DNA of 64,000 bases from Metaphire vulgaris (Eukaryota > Annelida > Clitellata > Crassiclitellata > Megascolecidae), in the NCBI GenBank assembly GCA_018105865.1, contig CM030865.1:6370198-6434197 (forward strand), written 5' to 3'. The notes under the pieces are model-generated. The model made no database searches. It was given only the letters and a program-made list of their open reading frames with translations, and had not been told where the DNA came from. The position numbers and the translations under genes were made by a program. Positions 13,043 through 25,020 of the stretch are shown here, piece by piece. How positions within the stretch are numbered: the first letter of the stretch is position 1; every line of letters begins with the position of its first letter.

Positions 13043-13166
13043 GAGACAGAGAGACAGAGACAGAGACAGAGACAGAGACAGAGACAGAGACAGAGACAGA
13101 GACAGAGACAGAGACAGAGACAGAGACAGAGAGGAGAGGGAGAGACAGAGAGACAGAGACAGAGAG

Positions 13167-13200
<34 letters not shown>

Positions 13201-13209
13201 CAGAGAGAC

Positions 13210-13246
<37 letters not shown>

Positions 13247-13323
13247 GACAGAGACAGAGACAGAAACAGAAACAGAGACAGACATAGAGAGAGAGTGAGA
13301 GTGGGAGAGAGAGACAGACAGAC

Positions 13324-13400
<77 letters not shown>
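12958..13400. repeat. compound (TA)n (GA)n (GACA)n array
   Basis: 440 bp of TA, then GA and GACAGA units in blocks; starts 97 bp after the candidate Helitron. Minus-strand frames of Ser-Leu repeats are artefacts. Confidence 0.97.
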
Positions 13401-13404
<4 letters not shown>

Positions 13405-13716
13405 TATCGATCCCGAGTGTGGACGCAAACCAAATACAGGGAGTAAATATGCATTGAGCATATAGGAGCCTTAATACGGACTGAATACATTAGGAGACGT
13501 AGTAAGTATAAGGGAACGTTTTGGTGTCTCTGTCCTCGCGCACTATAAACAGCGTTTGCGACGCCGCATGCAGTGCATGTAATGCAGCGCCTTTGCCCGT
13601 CAAGAGGCGGCTTACCTGTGCACCGTTTGACCCCGATGTCTTAGGGAACTCCATTTCACAATGAGCAGGTAACGGCCAACGTAAAAGGCAACTGAACATA
13701 TATAGTCTACAGTAAG

Positions 13717-13883
13717 CAGGGGCGTAGCGATCGACGGGAAGGTATATCGGTATATTTATACCCCAACCCAAAATCAAACTACCTTAGAAATTGTAATGTG
13801 TTTGAAAGATTTCCAAAGTTTTTAAAGATTTTTACCCCAAACTCACATTATACCCCCCAATAAAATTTCTGGCTACGCCCCTG
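13717..13883 (-). mobile_element. hAT-like MITE, CAGGGGCGTAGCC family
   Basis: Reverse orientation. Ends CAGGGGCGTAGCGATCG and CTGGCTACGCCCCTG; perfect duplication ACAGTAAG at 13709-13716 and 13884-13891. Confidence 0.9.
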
Positions 13884-13979
13884 ACAGTAAGGTAAAAGTA
13901 AGGTAAACGCCGATTAACTTCAGCGTTCGAATGGGAGCCATTTGCACATCTATTAATCAAAGACGATCTGTAATATCTC

Positions 13980-14164
13980 CAGTGGCATCGGCACATGGAT
14001 GGCCCGTGCCCCCATCATTTTTAATGTTTGTCCCACAGCGGTTCCCTCTTGCGACCCTAAACTCACTACTACATATCTTTCAAAATATGATTGGTTCCTC
14101 ATGCTTAGAAGTTGCCACCCCCTCCCCCCCACCCCCCACTTGCCAAATCCCGGAGTGACCACTG
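13980..14164 (-). mobile_element. hAT-like MITE, CAGTGGCGGCTC family
   Basis: Reverse orientation; ends CAGTGGCATCGG and GGAGTGACCACTG, body GGGTCGCAAGAGG and CTTGCCAAATCC. Flanks AATATCTC / GATATCGC (6 of 8). Confidence 0.75.
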
Positions 14165-14169
14165 GATAT

Positions 14170-14519
14170 CGCAAGAGGAAAACTGCTTCTGAGCAAGGAA
14201 CAAAATGTTTGTGGGGTAAAAAAAAGTCAATGAGGTAAAATGCAGTCGTTGACTTGTCATCTTGAATTTGTCACCCGACCTCCAATTCTCATTTTCTGTT
14301 CGAAATTCAGTCGCCCTCTGTAGGCCCTATACCTGCAGCAGTCGCCCACAAGACGATCAGCATGGGCTGCTGCTGCTGTGCATTAGATTCCGATGGCTAA
14401 GATTATTCGGAAGTTTATACGAGACTGGTTCGATTCACTCACCACAGGCCAAGGACCCCGCGCTGTTGGATTCCACCCGTTGCTTATTTAATCAAATATG
14501 ATCGAACAATACCTAAAAG

Positions 14520-14596
<77 letters not shown>

Positions 14597-15180
14597 AAAA
14601 CTACAAATGTAAAATAAATGTAAGTAAATGGAAACGTTCCATAGCAGTTTGATAATAGTGCACTACAGGGACGTAGCCAGGATTTTAGGTTGGGGGAGGG
14701 GACTGAAGCCCAAAACTCACTCCCCTCCATGGGCGCCCGCACATTAGGGCAAGGGGCGCCCCTTTGGAAAATGGAAATACCAACATTTCACACTGAAATT
14801 TGAAAACCTTGCTAAAATATAAACCGTGACCATTGTGCTAAAATGTGTGTTGCCCCTCCTGGAAAAATTTATTTGGCGTACCCGTGACCAGGGTTTTTTA
14901 CGTTATATATCTCAGATTCGTTATATCCTATACTCCATCCAATACGGTAGTGCATCACACGAGGCCGTACATTGCGATACGCTACAACCGCGAGAATACG
15001 TTATAATTGAGTCTGTTATATCGAAGTTCTACTGTAGGAGACACTGTTGATCCGTTTAGTTTGGAGCTGACACTCGAAGTCCTCAACTTAACCCTTTCGC
15101 GGGCCGTTTATGGCGCTATAAACCGTCCGCCGGACACTTTATGGTTGCAATTAAGTGTTCGCCCGGACATTTTTCGGGCA
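14170..15180. other. intergenic, nothing firm
   Basis: A lone MITE-like end (CAGGGACGTAGCCAGG) at 14665 and a GGGCGCCC stretch at 14730; otherwise unassigned apart from the GT array. Confidence 0.5.
14518..14594. repeat. (TA)n (GT)n array
   Basis: TA units to 14534, then about 30 GT units. Confidence 0.97.
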
Positions 15181-15185
15181 GGACA

Positions 15186-15402
15186 CCGGCGGCCAACTAA
15201 GCCGTTCATCGCCTGGGCGTCGATAAATTGGTAGCAGCGTTAAGCTGCGAAGATAAAACGCGGGTCTAGAGAAAGCAATGGCAAACTACTCTAGATTAAT
15301 GACGTAAGTCACCTGCGTCGCTCCTTACCTAGTATACGGAGATCAGGCCGGAAACCCTACGCTCGTTCGAGGACGAGTACGGGTCAGACCCATTGTCACC
15401 TC
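15186..15402 (+). repeat. 5S-related SINE body, 5' truncated
   Basis: Shares CCGTTCATCGC, GATAAATTGGTAGC, CTACTCTAGATTAATG and ACCTGCGTCGCT with the reverse complement of 43570-43800, but lacks the 5S-like head. Confidence 0.7.
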
Positions 15403-16016
15403 TGCTTCACGACAGCTGAGAAAACGACTGAGAAGAGGCCACTGAGAGTCGTGCACAACTGATGGACGCAGTGCTTGTTGCAGTAGAGTAGTCATAGACC
15501 TCTTAAAGTAAGAACTGATGGTCAGCCATGGTCGGGTCCGTGAACCATTGAGTTTCTAACACTACAGCGTCTATTAACTGCTGCAAGTGGAGTTTGCACA
15601 GTGATACTGTAGCTATGAAATTTGGTAGTCACACTGAGAAATGAACTCTCTACGCATTTCAAGTAACCGGAAGTTGATGACGTCGTTACACTGCAAAAAT
15701 ACATTGATCTTAAAACGATATATAGATCATATTAAAAAAATCGATGTATGATGATGTGAGATTGGCTGACGTCAGTCCTTAATTGAAGAGGTCTATGAGA
15801 GTAGTAAAGAGTTTGAAGGGGAAGGGGGGGGGGGACATTACCAGATGGACATACATTTGCAACAAGCACTTCTTAGATCCAACTGGGCCAACTCAGATGA
15901 ATCCGGATCCTCTACCAGCCAACTCCACACATCATACAATACTAGCGCCAAATTGCATTTTTCATGAACGGGGCACAGGGCATACGCTCCGAAACTGTTA
16001 AAGTATGATGTCTACT

Positions 16017-16270
16017 AGGGGCTGTCCATTAATTACGTCAACAATTTAGGGGGAGGGGTTTTGAAAAGTGACAGTTGTTGACAGGGGGAGGGGGTCAAGA
16101 GAAGTTGACGTCAACAATTTCACTTTTTACAAATAATAATAAAAATAGGAAATTTCATGGAATACTACTTATTACAATGGAAAAAGCATGGCAAAAAAGT
16201 TCATCGCTGCCACATTTTGAGGATGGATCAGAAGATCGGTTCACATTCTGATTTCTCGTGACGCGTCTGC
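16017..16270 (+). mobile_element. GGGGCTGTCC-family MITE, left part only
   Basis: Begins GGGGCTGTCCATTAATTACG and continues like the 53916 and 60403 copies (AATTTAGGGGGAGGGG, GTTGACGTCAACAATTTCAC); no right end follows. Confidence 0.6.
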
Positions 16271-16609
16271 ATCAGAAATGACTCTCTGCCCAATTTTGTC
16301 TTCATCGGGAGAAGAAACTGATCAACTGCCAAAAAATATGATACTATACACTTAGGCAGGGTTTAGCTACTGTGCATAAAGGTCACCGCTGAATGCTAAA
16401 TTGCTTAGTGGCCAACTAAGAAACAGATCTGCGAATCTGCGGTTTCCATCGTCGGTGTGCTTAATAACAGCGAATAAAAAGCGAGTCGAGTGAATGTAAC
16501 TTTCGACGAATTGCTTCTCTCGATCGAACGGTTTTCAACTTTTCATAACTTACCTGAGATAGAAGAAAGCAAAGGTGAACTTCAACGGTCTGTTTTTATT
16601 CGGCCATTT

Positions 16610-16638
16610 GCTGCTGCTGCTGCTGCTGCTGCTGCTTC
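16610..16638. repeat. (TGC)n
   Basis: Nine TGC units. Confidence 0.9.
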
Positions 16639-17454
16639 ATGCGCAGTCTTCCTTAAAAGACATCCGGCCATTTTGATAGCTAATTTGACGAACGTTGTCC
16701 AATAGCTTTGCTTCGAAATTTCTCTTCTCCGATTGTTTTACTTTGGGATCTATCGTCATCGTTTCATCGGTCAGACAGTTACATCCAATTTATAAATATT
16801 TTGGAATTACTTCCAGTCAATTTAGCGCAAATTATAGACAACAGAATTCTGTTTCGGCCCAAAATGCCTGTTTCGTGAAAATCAGATTATGTTTTTTTGC
16901 CTTGAAATAAAGGAGTCGATTTAAAGTGAATTGGGAACGTAATGAACGGGTTTCGTTTCACGACAGACGACGTTGATCAATTGTGTAAAATAATATAAGA
17001 TCGGTTTTGGCATTCGTATTATAACCGTCGTTTTCAAAGTTATTCTTCAAAATAATTAAACGATATATATTCAAAGCCGCGTCTTTCACAGAGAATTCAG
17101 TTCACATGTCTGCGTTTTGCAGAAATCGTAAAGAAACCGCATTCGACCGCTGCCTTTTCCCGTCGAATTGTTCAAATAACAAGGTGGCGAAGTGAAACTA
17201 GGCCTACTGTAGTCTACTGTTGTAGGCCTAATTGCTTTCCTTGATGAACCGCGATGCGAGTAAAACCGTCTTGTTCTCGCCGATTAAAGTATCGTCGGCC
17301 ACTTAATCCGTCGCTTTATTGAGTCGCCATTGCTATGCTTAGCAGATCGGCCGAAGAGTCAACGCCTGGCCTGGCCTTCGTTGGGCCACGAAATGACCGC
17401 AAGGCAGTGAATGGAGTGGATCGATGAGTGGAAATCCACTCGCCCGATGACAAT

Positions 17455-17612
17455 TTCCACCAATCACAAAGCTGCATTCAGTCGTCTGCCAGCGAACGCA
17501 GGCGGGACACAATAGACCGTGAACCAATAAGATTCGAGAGACTCCCACTAACGACCAATCAGCTTCTATAAGCCGTTGCCTTGGCTTCGATTGTAACCAA
17601 TCTTTAGCGTCA
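17455..17612. promoter_or_regulatory. candidate promoter region (four CCAAT boxes)
   Basis: Four CCAAT motifs on the plus strand lie within 150 bp (near 17459, 17522, 17553 and 17596), with a weak TATA-like TCTATAAG at about 17564. The stretch is free of microsatellites. It is 2.4 kb upstream of cyclase exon 1 and could serve it through a noncoding first exon; this is inference. Confidence 0.3.
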
Positions 17613-17911
17613 TCGTTCTACGCAGTTATCTAAAGCTGTCTATGTACTACGCTTTTAAATTGTTGACAAAATTAGGGTGAGACTTTTTCCGAGATTTTCA
17701 TCAACATGCCTTGATAGCATAAAAGAATATGCGAAGATAGACTAATAAAGGCGAGACATTTTTGGTAATGCCAGTTCCCATCAAAATTTTCAGACATCCT
17801 ACCAGAGTGTTTCGTCAATGCTGCACAATTGATGTCGTAACTGCACACAGTATATGCAAAACATATAACTTTAAATATGTTTCGCATGCTCTCTCTAATA
17901 TCTGCTTCTAG

Positions 17912-18273
17912 CAGGGGCGTAGCCAGGAATTTGATTCGGGGGTATGTGATTTGGGGGCGGAATAAATCTCTAAAAACTTTGAAAATCTTAAGAAACGCGT
18001 TAAAATTTTTAAGGTAATCTGATTTTTGTTGGGGCGGGGGCGGGCGAGTATATATACCGATATACCCCCGCAGTGGCGTATTTAGAATTTTGGTAAGGGG
18101 GGCCAGACACTTTCGACCTGACAAGTTACAACTTTGGAAAAAAGTTGACGACCTTTTTTGTTGTTGCTTGTCAGGGTCTGAGGACAGCCTACCTAGGCCA
18201 AGACCAAAGGGGGGCCATGGCCCAAATGGCCCAATGGTAAATACGCCACTGTACGCCCGTCGCTACGCCCCTG
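17912..18273 (+). mobile_element. hAT-like MITE, CAGGGGCGTAGCC family, with nested insertion
   Basis: Perfect duplication GCTTCTAG at 17904-17911 and 18274-18281. Longer than its relatives because of the 18071-18251 insertion. Confidence 0.88.
18071..18251. mobile_element. hAT-like MITE nested in 17912-18273
   Basis: Ends CAGTGGCGTATTTAGAATTT and AAATACGCCACTG; flanks TACCCCCG / TACGCCCG (7 of 8). Confidence 0.82.
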
Positions 18274-18467
18274 GCTTCTAGCTACTTGCACTTTGAGAAG
18301 AACAGAAACAGGGTTATGTCTATCTTCTTATGTTCTAAGGAGTAATAGTCCTCTATAGGCACAAAAGTTAGGCCAATATTTTACCAACATTTTAACACAA
18401 ACTGAAATTTTTGAAAAATTTGTACGTATACATGAGATTGAATGTCATACTCAGAATAGCCTAAACA

Positions 18468-18857
18468 CAGGGCCGGCCCTAGCCAAAATGGCGCCCAAGG
18501 CAAAGCATACTTTGGAGCCCTCTGCTCCTCCCCACTCGGACCCCTGTGGCATCACGGTTACTCCCTCCAATGATGAATCAGTCAAAAAAGTGCGCTAAAA
18601 CAGAGTCATAGTGTTATACCGTTACTAATATTCAACTTCTGATTTATCAAGGTTCGAAATATAAATTGAATCGGAAAAACTTGAATGGAAACAAACAATA
18701 ATTATTATTTAATCTGTTCCATAAGCGAACGTTTTGAGTTTAAATAAAAATAGGCGTTGTAATTAAATCTCTTGGTTAAAATGGCAAGGATTGGCGCCTC
18801 TTGGATCTTGACGCCCTAGGCAACTGCCTGCTTTGCCCGTGCCTAAGGCCGGTCCTG
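18468..18857. mobile_element. hAT-like MITE, CAGGGCCGGCCCTAGCC type
   Basis: Ends CAGGGCCGGCCCTAGCC and CTAAGGCCGGTCCTG; perfect duplication CCTAAACA at 18460-18467 and 18858-18865. Confidence 0.88.
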
Positions 18858-18865
18858 CCTAAACA

Positions 18866-19960
18866 TGTCCGATTCCATGCAGGAACTGTGGAATAAGCCG
18901 AACAAACAGATAAACACAGACTGCATTAAAGTTTGTCTCCCATAATCCCCCATTGTAATCATTTAGGCCTGATCGATTTTTTAATCTTCGTTGTCAGCAC
19001 CGAAGAAGAATTCCTGTTAGAAAATCACGAGCTTTTATTTTCTACAGGCTGCCGGAGAGGGGGTTGTGCATGGCAGTGTAGGCCTAACGCGTTCAGAATT
19101 CCGGGGCGAAACCCAAGATAACTAATAACTATGAATTCTTAAATGCCTAGAAGGGCAATTTGATGACCGCAAACGGTCAATTAATGTGGATGGAAACTTG
19201 CAGATATTGTTGCGTCAGAAGTACACTATACTAGTCCATTGTCGAGACATTATAGCCAATTTATAGGGAGACCCCACTGCAGCAGTCATCTAGAAATATT
19301 AGCATTCGTCGCACTGCAGCTACCGCGAGCAGTGGCGTCGCCAGGAATTTTGGGTTGGGGGCAAAAGGGGCTGGCGTGTCATACAATTCTTACCCCAACT
19401 CCACGCACGCACACCCTCTACAAAAATCTTTCTCACCGGATTTGCACGACTCTGGTAGGTGGTCTGTGGCAGGTTGAGGGGGGCAGGTGACCCCATTTGC
19501 CCTCTCCCGTGGCGACGCTAACGACCGTGAGGCTCGGAGGCTACGTCCTGTACGCTTACCTATTGACAGTGCTTCTAAGAGGAAATTATTAGAACTTGCC
19601 GAGAACGCATTATCTTATATCACGTAAACATTATGGAGACAAAAGAGAGGGTATATATCGTACCTAATCATCAGAATACAATATATTGTTAATACATTAA
19701 GTCTAAATGATTGCCAGCAGCGTATGTTTGCGTTAAATTGCATTATTTATTAATGCGTCCATTCGATACGTCTGCTTACAAATTGCGTCCATTGAAACCA
19801 AACAAAGCAGTGTTCTTAATTTGAAGAAAGTCGTTACCATAGATGCGAAAAATGAGTTTTATACGTCACAAATAATCAAGATATCCATGGCAACCGTTAT
19901 GACTCATCTAATATGAATCTACATCAACGATAAGAAGCAGGAATTTCACTGCTGTGTTTA
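18866..19960. other. upstream of cyclase exon 1
   Basis: A degenerate MITE (CAGTGGCGTCGCCAGGAA at 19331 to about 19520) and unassigned AT-rich DNA. Any promoter here is not obvious. Confidence 0.5.
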
Positions 19961-19969
19961 TATTTTGAT

Positions 19970-20750
19970 ATGAAAATTCAAATACTGATTGCAATTGCGA
20001 TAGAAGCGCATATCTACCTTTCGTTTGAAAGAATTCGTGCTACTCTGATCGGAATGTCTCGAGCGTTTAATGCAATGAATTGGTTGCTATGGGTTATTCT
20101 TAACGGCTGTTTCGATCGGTGTCTAGGTCATGGATTGTTCATTGGCGTAATACAGACAGTAGAGAGCGCAGGGCATCTCTCTGACTGGAGCGGATTACAG
20201 AATTTCGTTGACAAAACGCTCTCTGTAAACCCAATCAAGGCAGATCTGATGCCCGTTAAAATTGTTTACCGTTCTGGACAGTGCTCTAGGAAAGATACCG
20301 TCATCGTCGCTACAGATTTAAATTTTGATTTACAGAGTAAGATGAGCAGACGCCTCGATGCAGTGATCATAACCGGGTGTTTTACGACGTGTGCCATTCT
20401 CGCGTCGTTTGTTAGCCACAACAACGTTCCGATCTTATCTAGAGACTGTCTGTTGGCAAGCTTGGACAATCAGGATAGGTATCCTAACTTCCTGCGTATG
20501 GCTGCGCCTTGGAAAACAATGGGAATTCCATTCTACCACTTCGTGAAGAAAATGAAATGGAAAAGGGTGACTATAGTGTCAACTTTTAACGACCAATTTA
20601 ATATTGGGGCTCAGGAAGTGAAGCTCTATTTCGATATCAAAGGCATTGACGTCATTCTGACACACGTAGATACGCCTACAGATGACAAAGAAAGCTTGAA
20701 TGCCATTGCACTCAACAATGCTGTCAACACAGCCAAGTCCACTTCCGGAG
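19970..20750 (+). CDS. receptor guanylate cyclase exon 1: signal peptide and N-terminal half of ANF-receptor domain
   Basis: 260 codons, ending phase 1 at GGAG|GTGAAA. Met codons at 19970, 20054 and 20075 are all in frame; the hydrophobic stretch MNWLLWVILNGC after 20075 looks like the signal peptide, so 20054 or 20075 is the more likely start than 19970. The mature part shows the ANF-receptor hallmarks: ITGCFTTCAILASF, VPILSRDC, then YPNFLRMAAPWKTMGIPFY and FVKKMKWKRVTIV, which match the pattern GC....C, VP.....C, YP.F.R..P and W..V.I. Frame stays open 17 bp past the donor into intron sequence and then stops. An upstream noncoding exon is possible and was not identified. Confidence 0.88.
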
Positions 20751-20972
20751 GTGAAACCTTTGTTTAGTTCAGGGATATTTTTACACCCCCTAACACCCAC
20801 AACACCCCCTCCAATTCGAGACCAACACCCCCAAAACCCCCAAATCTGAGCCTGTGATGACCTTTTTTGCTTGTCAGGCTTTTTCGGCAAGGATGGACCC
20901 CCAAAATATACAGACACCCCTCAAATTTATAATCCTAGAAATAACCCCTATGCCTACATAATCGGCTATGAA

Positions 20973-21360
20973 CATTGGCGTAGCTAAGAAAAATGGCGAC
21001 CGGAGCAAAACACTCGTCTTCTCCTCCTTCCCACCCTTCCTAACTTCTTGCTCCTTCTTTCCCTCCATTCTTTCCCTCCCCTCCACCTTTGGACAGTGGT
21101 CCGGGGGTGTCACTCGGGGAAATTTTTAAACATTACAAATGCCCGTAGGTGAATTCCAGCGCATTTTAGACACACAAAATCGTGTAAAACTATAACCAAC
21201 CCAGTTGCAGTCTTGCAGAACCAACTATTATATCTGGCCTGCTTCCCACCCCACCCCAAACATTTTCTTATCGGTTTTACACGATTTGTACAAGTGACCC
21301 TGCATGGGCGGTCTGACTGGAGCAATTGCTCCACTTTGCTCCGATGTAGCTACGCCACTG
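20973..21360. mobile_element. hAT-like MITE in first cyclase intron
   Basis: Ends CATTGGCGTAGCTAAG and TGTAGCTACGCCACTG; flanks GCTATGAA / GCTATGAG (7 of 8). Confidence 0.78.
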
Positions 21361-22179
21361 GCTATGAGACCCCTGAGGAGAACGAGCTACGTCCGTCTAT
21401 TGGCTCTGTTTTATACAATTTGAACAATTTCCAATTTCTCAGTTTGGTGTCGCCCCTCTGGGTGGTGTCACCCGGTGCGATCCGCACCCCGGCACTCCCT
21501 AGCGACGCCACTGACTAACTTCAAGAAAACTTAGCCGATTTCCATAAAATTTGCAGTTTGAAACAGAAGCGAATTGGCTGCAAATATAGACGCAAACATT
21601 GTCTGAAAAGGTTTGCAATGAATATTCAAAATGCATGTCCAGCGCCAGAATTGACACATACCTCAGTTTTTGGCAAACGAAGTGCAGTAACGCGGCCTGA
21701 AACTAGGGGCGTAGAGAAGGGGCCCCGAGTGGCGAGGAGGGGCGCCAAATTCATCAGTAAAAAATTAGATAAAGATATACATTATTATATCATATATCAG
21801 AGATGTATATTTAATATGGAGCTTTGTAACTTAACTAAGCAGCAAAGAAATAGCTGAGAACTTTTTGCTCGTCAGACAGTTTCAGAACTTGAGTCTTTGA
21901 GCGCCAGTTTGTTTTTCAGAGGGTTGGGGGATCTAAAACCATTTTTACTCGCCATCATTTTTTTAGACGTTGAGGGCGCCACTGGTACAATCTTGCCCCT
22001 CGGACACCGGATACCCTCGCTACGCCACTGCTTGGCACCTAAGAGCTTCAAACTCCGACATGTTCTGATGCTGAATGCAAAATGTTGGCAGGCTTACAAG
22101 AGGGCCAAGTCAGCAAAAGTAAAATTCTGATGTACTGTAAATGTCGTTGCAAACATTTAACATACAAAGCCTACATTAT

Positions 22180-22655
22180 GGGACTGTCCTTAATGTACGT
22201 CACGCTCGAGGGAGGAGGGCATAAGAAAGAAAGCGACAGTTTGTGATAGGGGCGGGGAGGGGTAAAGATAACATGTGGCGTTACGCTTTCCGTACATATA
22301 AGCCTAAAACCTGCAGAATATACGCGGTGACATTTTACTATCTCTTCTGATGGCAGTATTCTAACAGAAGATGTCGTTGGTGTACAGTAGGCCTAGAGTT
22401 AAGCCTATATTAAACTAGGTACATGGAATTTTAGATCTCAATTGCATTCAACATCATTGCCGGAAGGTGGGAATTTGAGTGCTTCGCTACTAAAAATTGG
22501 ACACGAAACTCGAATATATTAAATAGAAAACCTACGTGACGTAATTTATGGACGACGCTTTAAAGTGGAAGGTCCGAAATTTTTGTGACAGATTGTGACA
22601 AGAGAAGGCGGCTAAAACTGGCAAAAATAGTGTGTCGTACTTTATGGACAGCCCC
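22180..22655. mobile_element. GGGGCTGTCC-family MITE, divergent
   Basis: Starts GGGACTGTCCTTAATGTACG and ends TCGTACTTTATGGACAGCCC. No clear duplication. Confidence 0.6.
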
Positions 22656-23043
22656 TCTGTGCAAGCAAGCTTATTGCATTAGACAGTAGCCACTGTCGAA
22701 CGAAATTCGATTGACAGAATTATGTATTTCAAGCCAAATAGGACCTAAAGCGGTATACAATGTTCCCTCTAAATTTTGTTGAGTGTGCGCGGAAAAGTAT
22801 AGTGCCTGAGCGGCACACTTTCATGCCTGAGCACCTGAATTGTTTCACAGATGTCACCCAAGACAAAACACAACAAAATCAGTTTTTTGAAACTCAAAAT
22901 CACTGCGCGGCGGCTGGAAATTGCTGCGCGGCGTTTTCTTGTCATGTGCGCGGCCGCGCAGGCGCACAGCTTAGAGGGAACATTGGCGGTATATACTGTA
23001 TTACGCATTATCTTCATTACTTGACATTATTGACTTATTTTAG

Positions 23044-23154
23044 TGGTCCTGTTGTGGCTAAGCACAATGAAACAAATGAGATTTCTTGCGATTGCGAAGC
23101 AGAAAAACATGATGAAAGAAAATTATGCTTTCCTCTGTCTACACCATATAATGA
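23044..23154 (+). CDS. receptor guanylate cyclase exon 2 (ANF-receptor domain)
   Basis: Acceptor TTATTTTAG and donor GTAAGA bound a 111-nt phase 1 to phase 1 exon. Joined to exon 1 it reads VVLLWLSTMKQMRFLAIAKQ then KNMMKENYAFLCLHHIM, which fits the conserved strand and helix of ANF-receptor domains (VVIL...G..VR..ML.A...GM..G.YVF). A longer open frame over this interval in another frame is only a shadow. The call rests on pattern and phase, without an alignment. Confidence 0.72.
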
Positions 23155-24160
23155 GTAAGATTTGCGAGACTTCATCGCCGCCATCTTAACAGTGTTGTAT
23201 ATTCTGGATTCCGTTTAGCATGAAATAGCTGTCGAATTCTAGCATATCAGCTTTCCGCACTTAGATCAGAAAAGAGTTTTGTCGATATAATTATTTTCAT
23301 AACCATGCACGAGGGGCCTCCATATTCGAGCCTAGACTGATAGTGAAATTTGTGCAGCACTGATCAGAAAATACATGAGTGGGAGGTAGGAAGATTGTCG
23401 AAATTATGTCGTATAGCCTGAGGATATGCTCTAAAACTCAAGACTTGGATCTAATATTACCTGAATTTTTCGGATGGGGGCTCGAGAGAACCCGAGGAAA
23501 GCTCAGGACATTCTGTCAAACCCCTTTGTTTGATCTGGAAATGTCGGTTTGTAGACAGTTGGGTGAACCCCATTCAGGATCCCTGGCTACCCCAATAATT
23601 AAATAATTATAAATCAAATTATTTATAGTCGATGAAAAGTGCTCGACATAATATTATAGCACTATTGAATTCCTGCTATAACAAAGGTTTTTAGCCTTTT
23701 TGTGATGATTACATACCCCTGAAAGAAGTATCAGAGCGCGAAGTGCCCCTTACCAACCTACAGTACCTTATATGATGACAGAAGTTTATGTTCCGTATAA
23801 TATATTGAAAGATTATAAACTGCGACGTATATACTTCTGTCATAAATTAATCTGTCCACAAGCTAGAAAGTGAGATTTTTTCTTTTACAATTTCTAATCT
23901 GTTACAAACATGTAGGCTATTCAGCATCTGTGCAGTCAGTGTGCATTGTAGTAAAAGTCATTAAAACAGGATTTATTTCTGATCGATCATTCTGCTTACC
24001 CCCACAACGACCCTCAAGTACCCCCACGGGGTACAAGTACTCTCGATTAAGAACCACTGTGCCTATGTTATAACGGCCGTGGTGAAATCCGACGTCGCCT
24101 CTGTTGCAACGCTGACGGTCGTCGCTATCTCCGTGACAAAATCAGACTACGGGACGTAGA

Positions 24161-24162
<2 letters not shown>

Positions 24163-24208
<46 letters not shown>
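24163..24208. repeat. (CGC)n
   Basis: Fifteen GCC units, GC-rich in an AT-rich intron. Confidence 0.95.
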
Positions 24209-24612
24209 TACAGCAGCGTCCTCTGCCGGCGACCGTGGAGCTCGAACGCCCCAGTCGTGGTTTAGATATTTTTATTCTGAGGGCTTTAGAGGCTGCGAGG
24301 CAAGTGAAGAATCACTCGCGTCGCCTCCCTCCCTGCCCGCCCTCTAACGAGGAATTTTGCTTCATAAGCTAGACGTAATGAGACAGTGACGTATATGGAA
24401 CTGTGTAGGCCTATAGTACGCGTTGTACATTATGATAAAAACTTCACGACTCGTGAAGTGAACCTGGAATTTTTAACGTTCACAATCGCAGAGAAGAAAG
24501 TGGTCCATCCCAAGTGTCTTTTTGTGTTTCTAAAATGCGCTAAAATTCACATGCGGGCATTACAATCGCTCTATTTCATCGGGGACCAAGCACTTGGGTT
24601 TCTGCGCCGTTA

Positions 24613-25020
24613 GGGGCCATCCAAAATGACGTAATGCGATTTTGGAAGTTTTTTACCCCCTTCATCAAACGCGTCACAAAAAGTCAGACCCCCTCAAATA
24701 TGACTTCACAACGCGCTAACCCCTCCCACCCTCTTGTCCTTCGAATGTCAAAATTAACGTTTCGTTTGAAAATATTCGTTATAATTATTATAGTTGAAAC
24801 AATATTTAGAAACTTTTGCAAATTCTTTTTAAAAAATGAAGTCTATGATAATTATAAGTGTAAAATACGTTCAATTTTGCGGTAGCATAGCATTGCGGTA
24901 TTCATAAAAATATTTAGTATTATGTGACGCCACATTTCTCGAACTCCTCGCCTCCGTCGTCACACATCGTCACAAATGTTTGAACCCCTCAAGTGCGTTA
25001 CGTCATTTGTGGATGGCCCC
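24613..25020. mobile_element. GGGGCTGTCC-related MITE
   Basis: GGGGCCATCCAAAATGACGT to ACGTCATTTGTGGATGGCCC; TTA on both sides. Confidence 0.75.

Noticed and set aside
12905..13461. Ser-Leu repeat frames on the minus strand
   Set aside because: Product of the GA/GACA array.
22760..23158. 132-codon plus-strand frame
   Set aside because: The real exon (23044-23154) is in a different frame; the rest has no family pattern.
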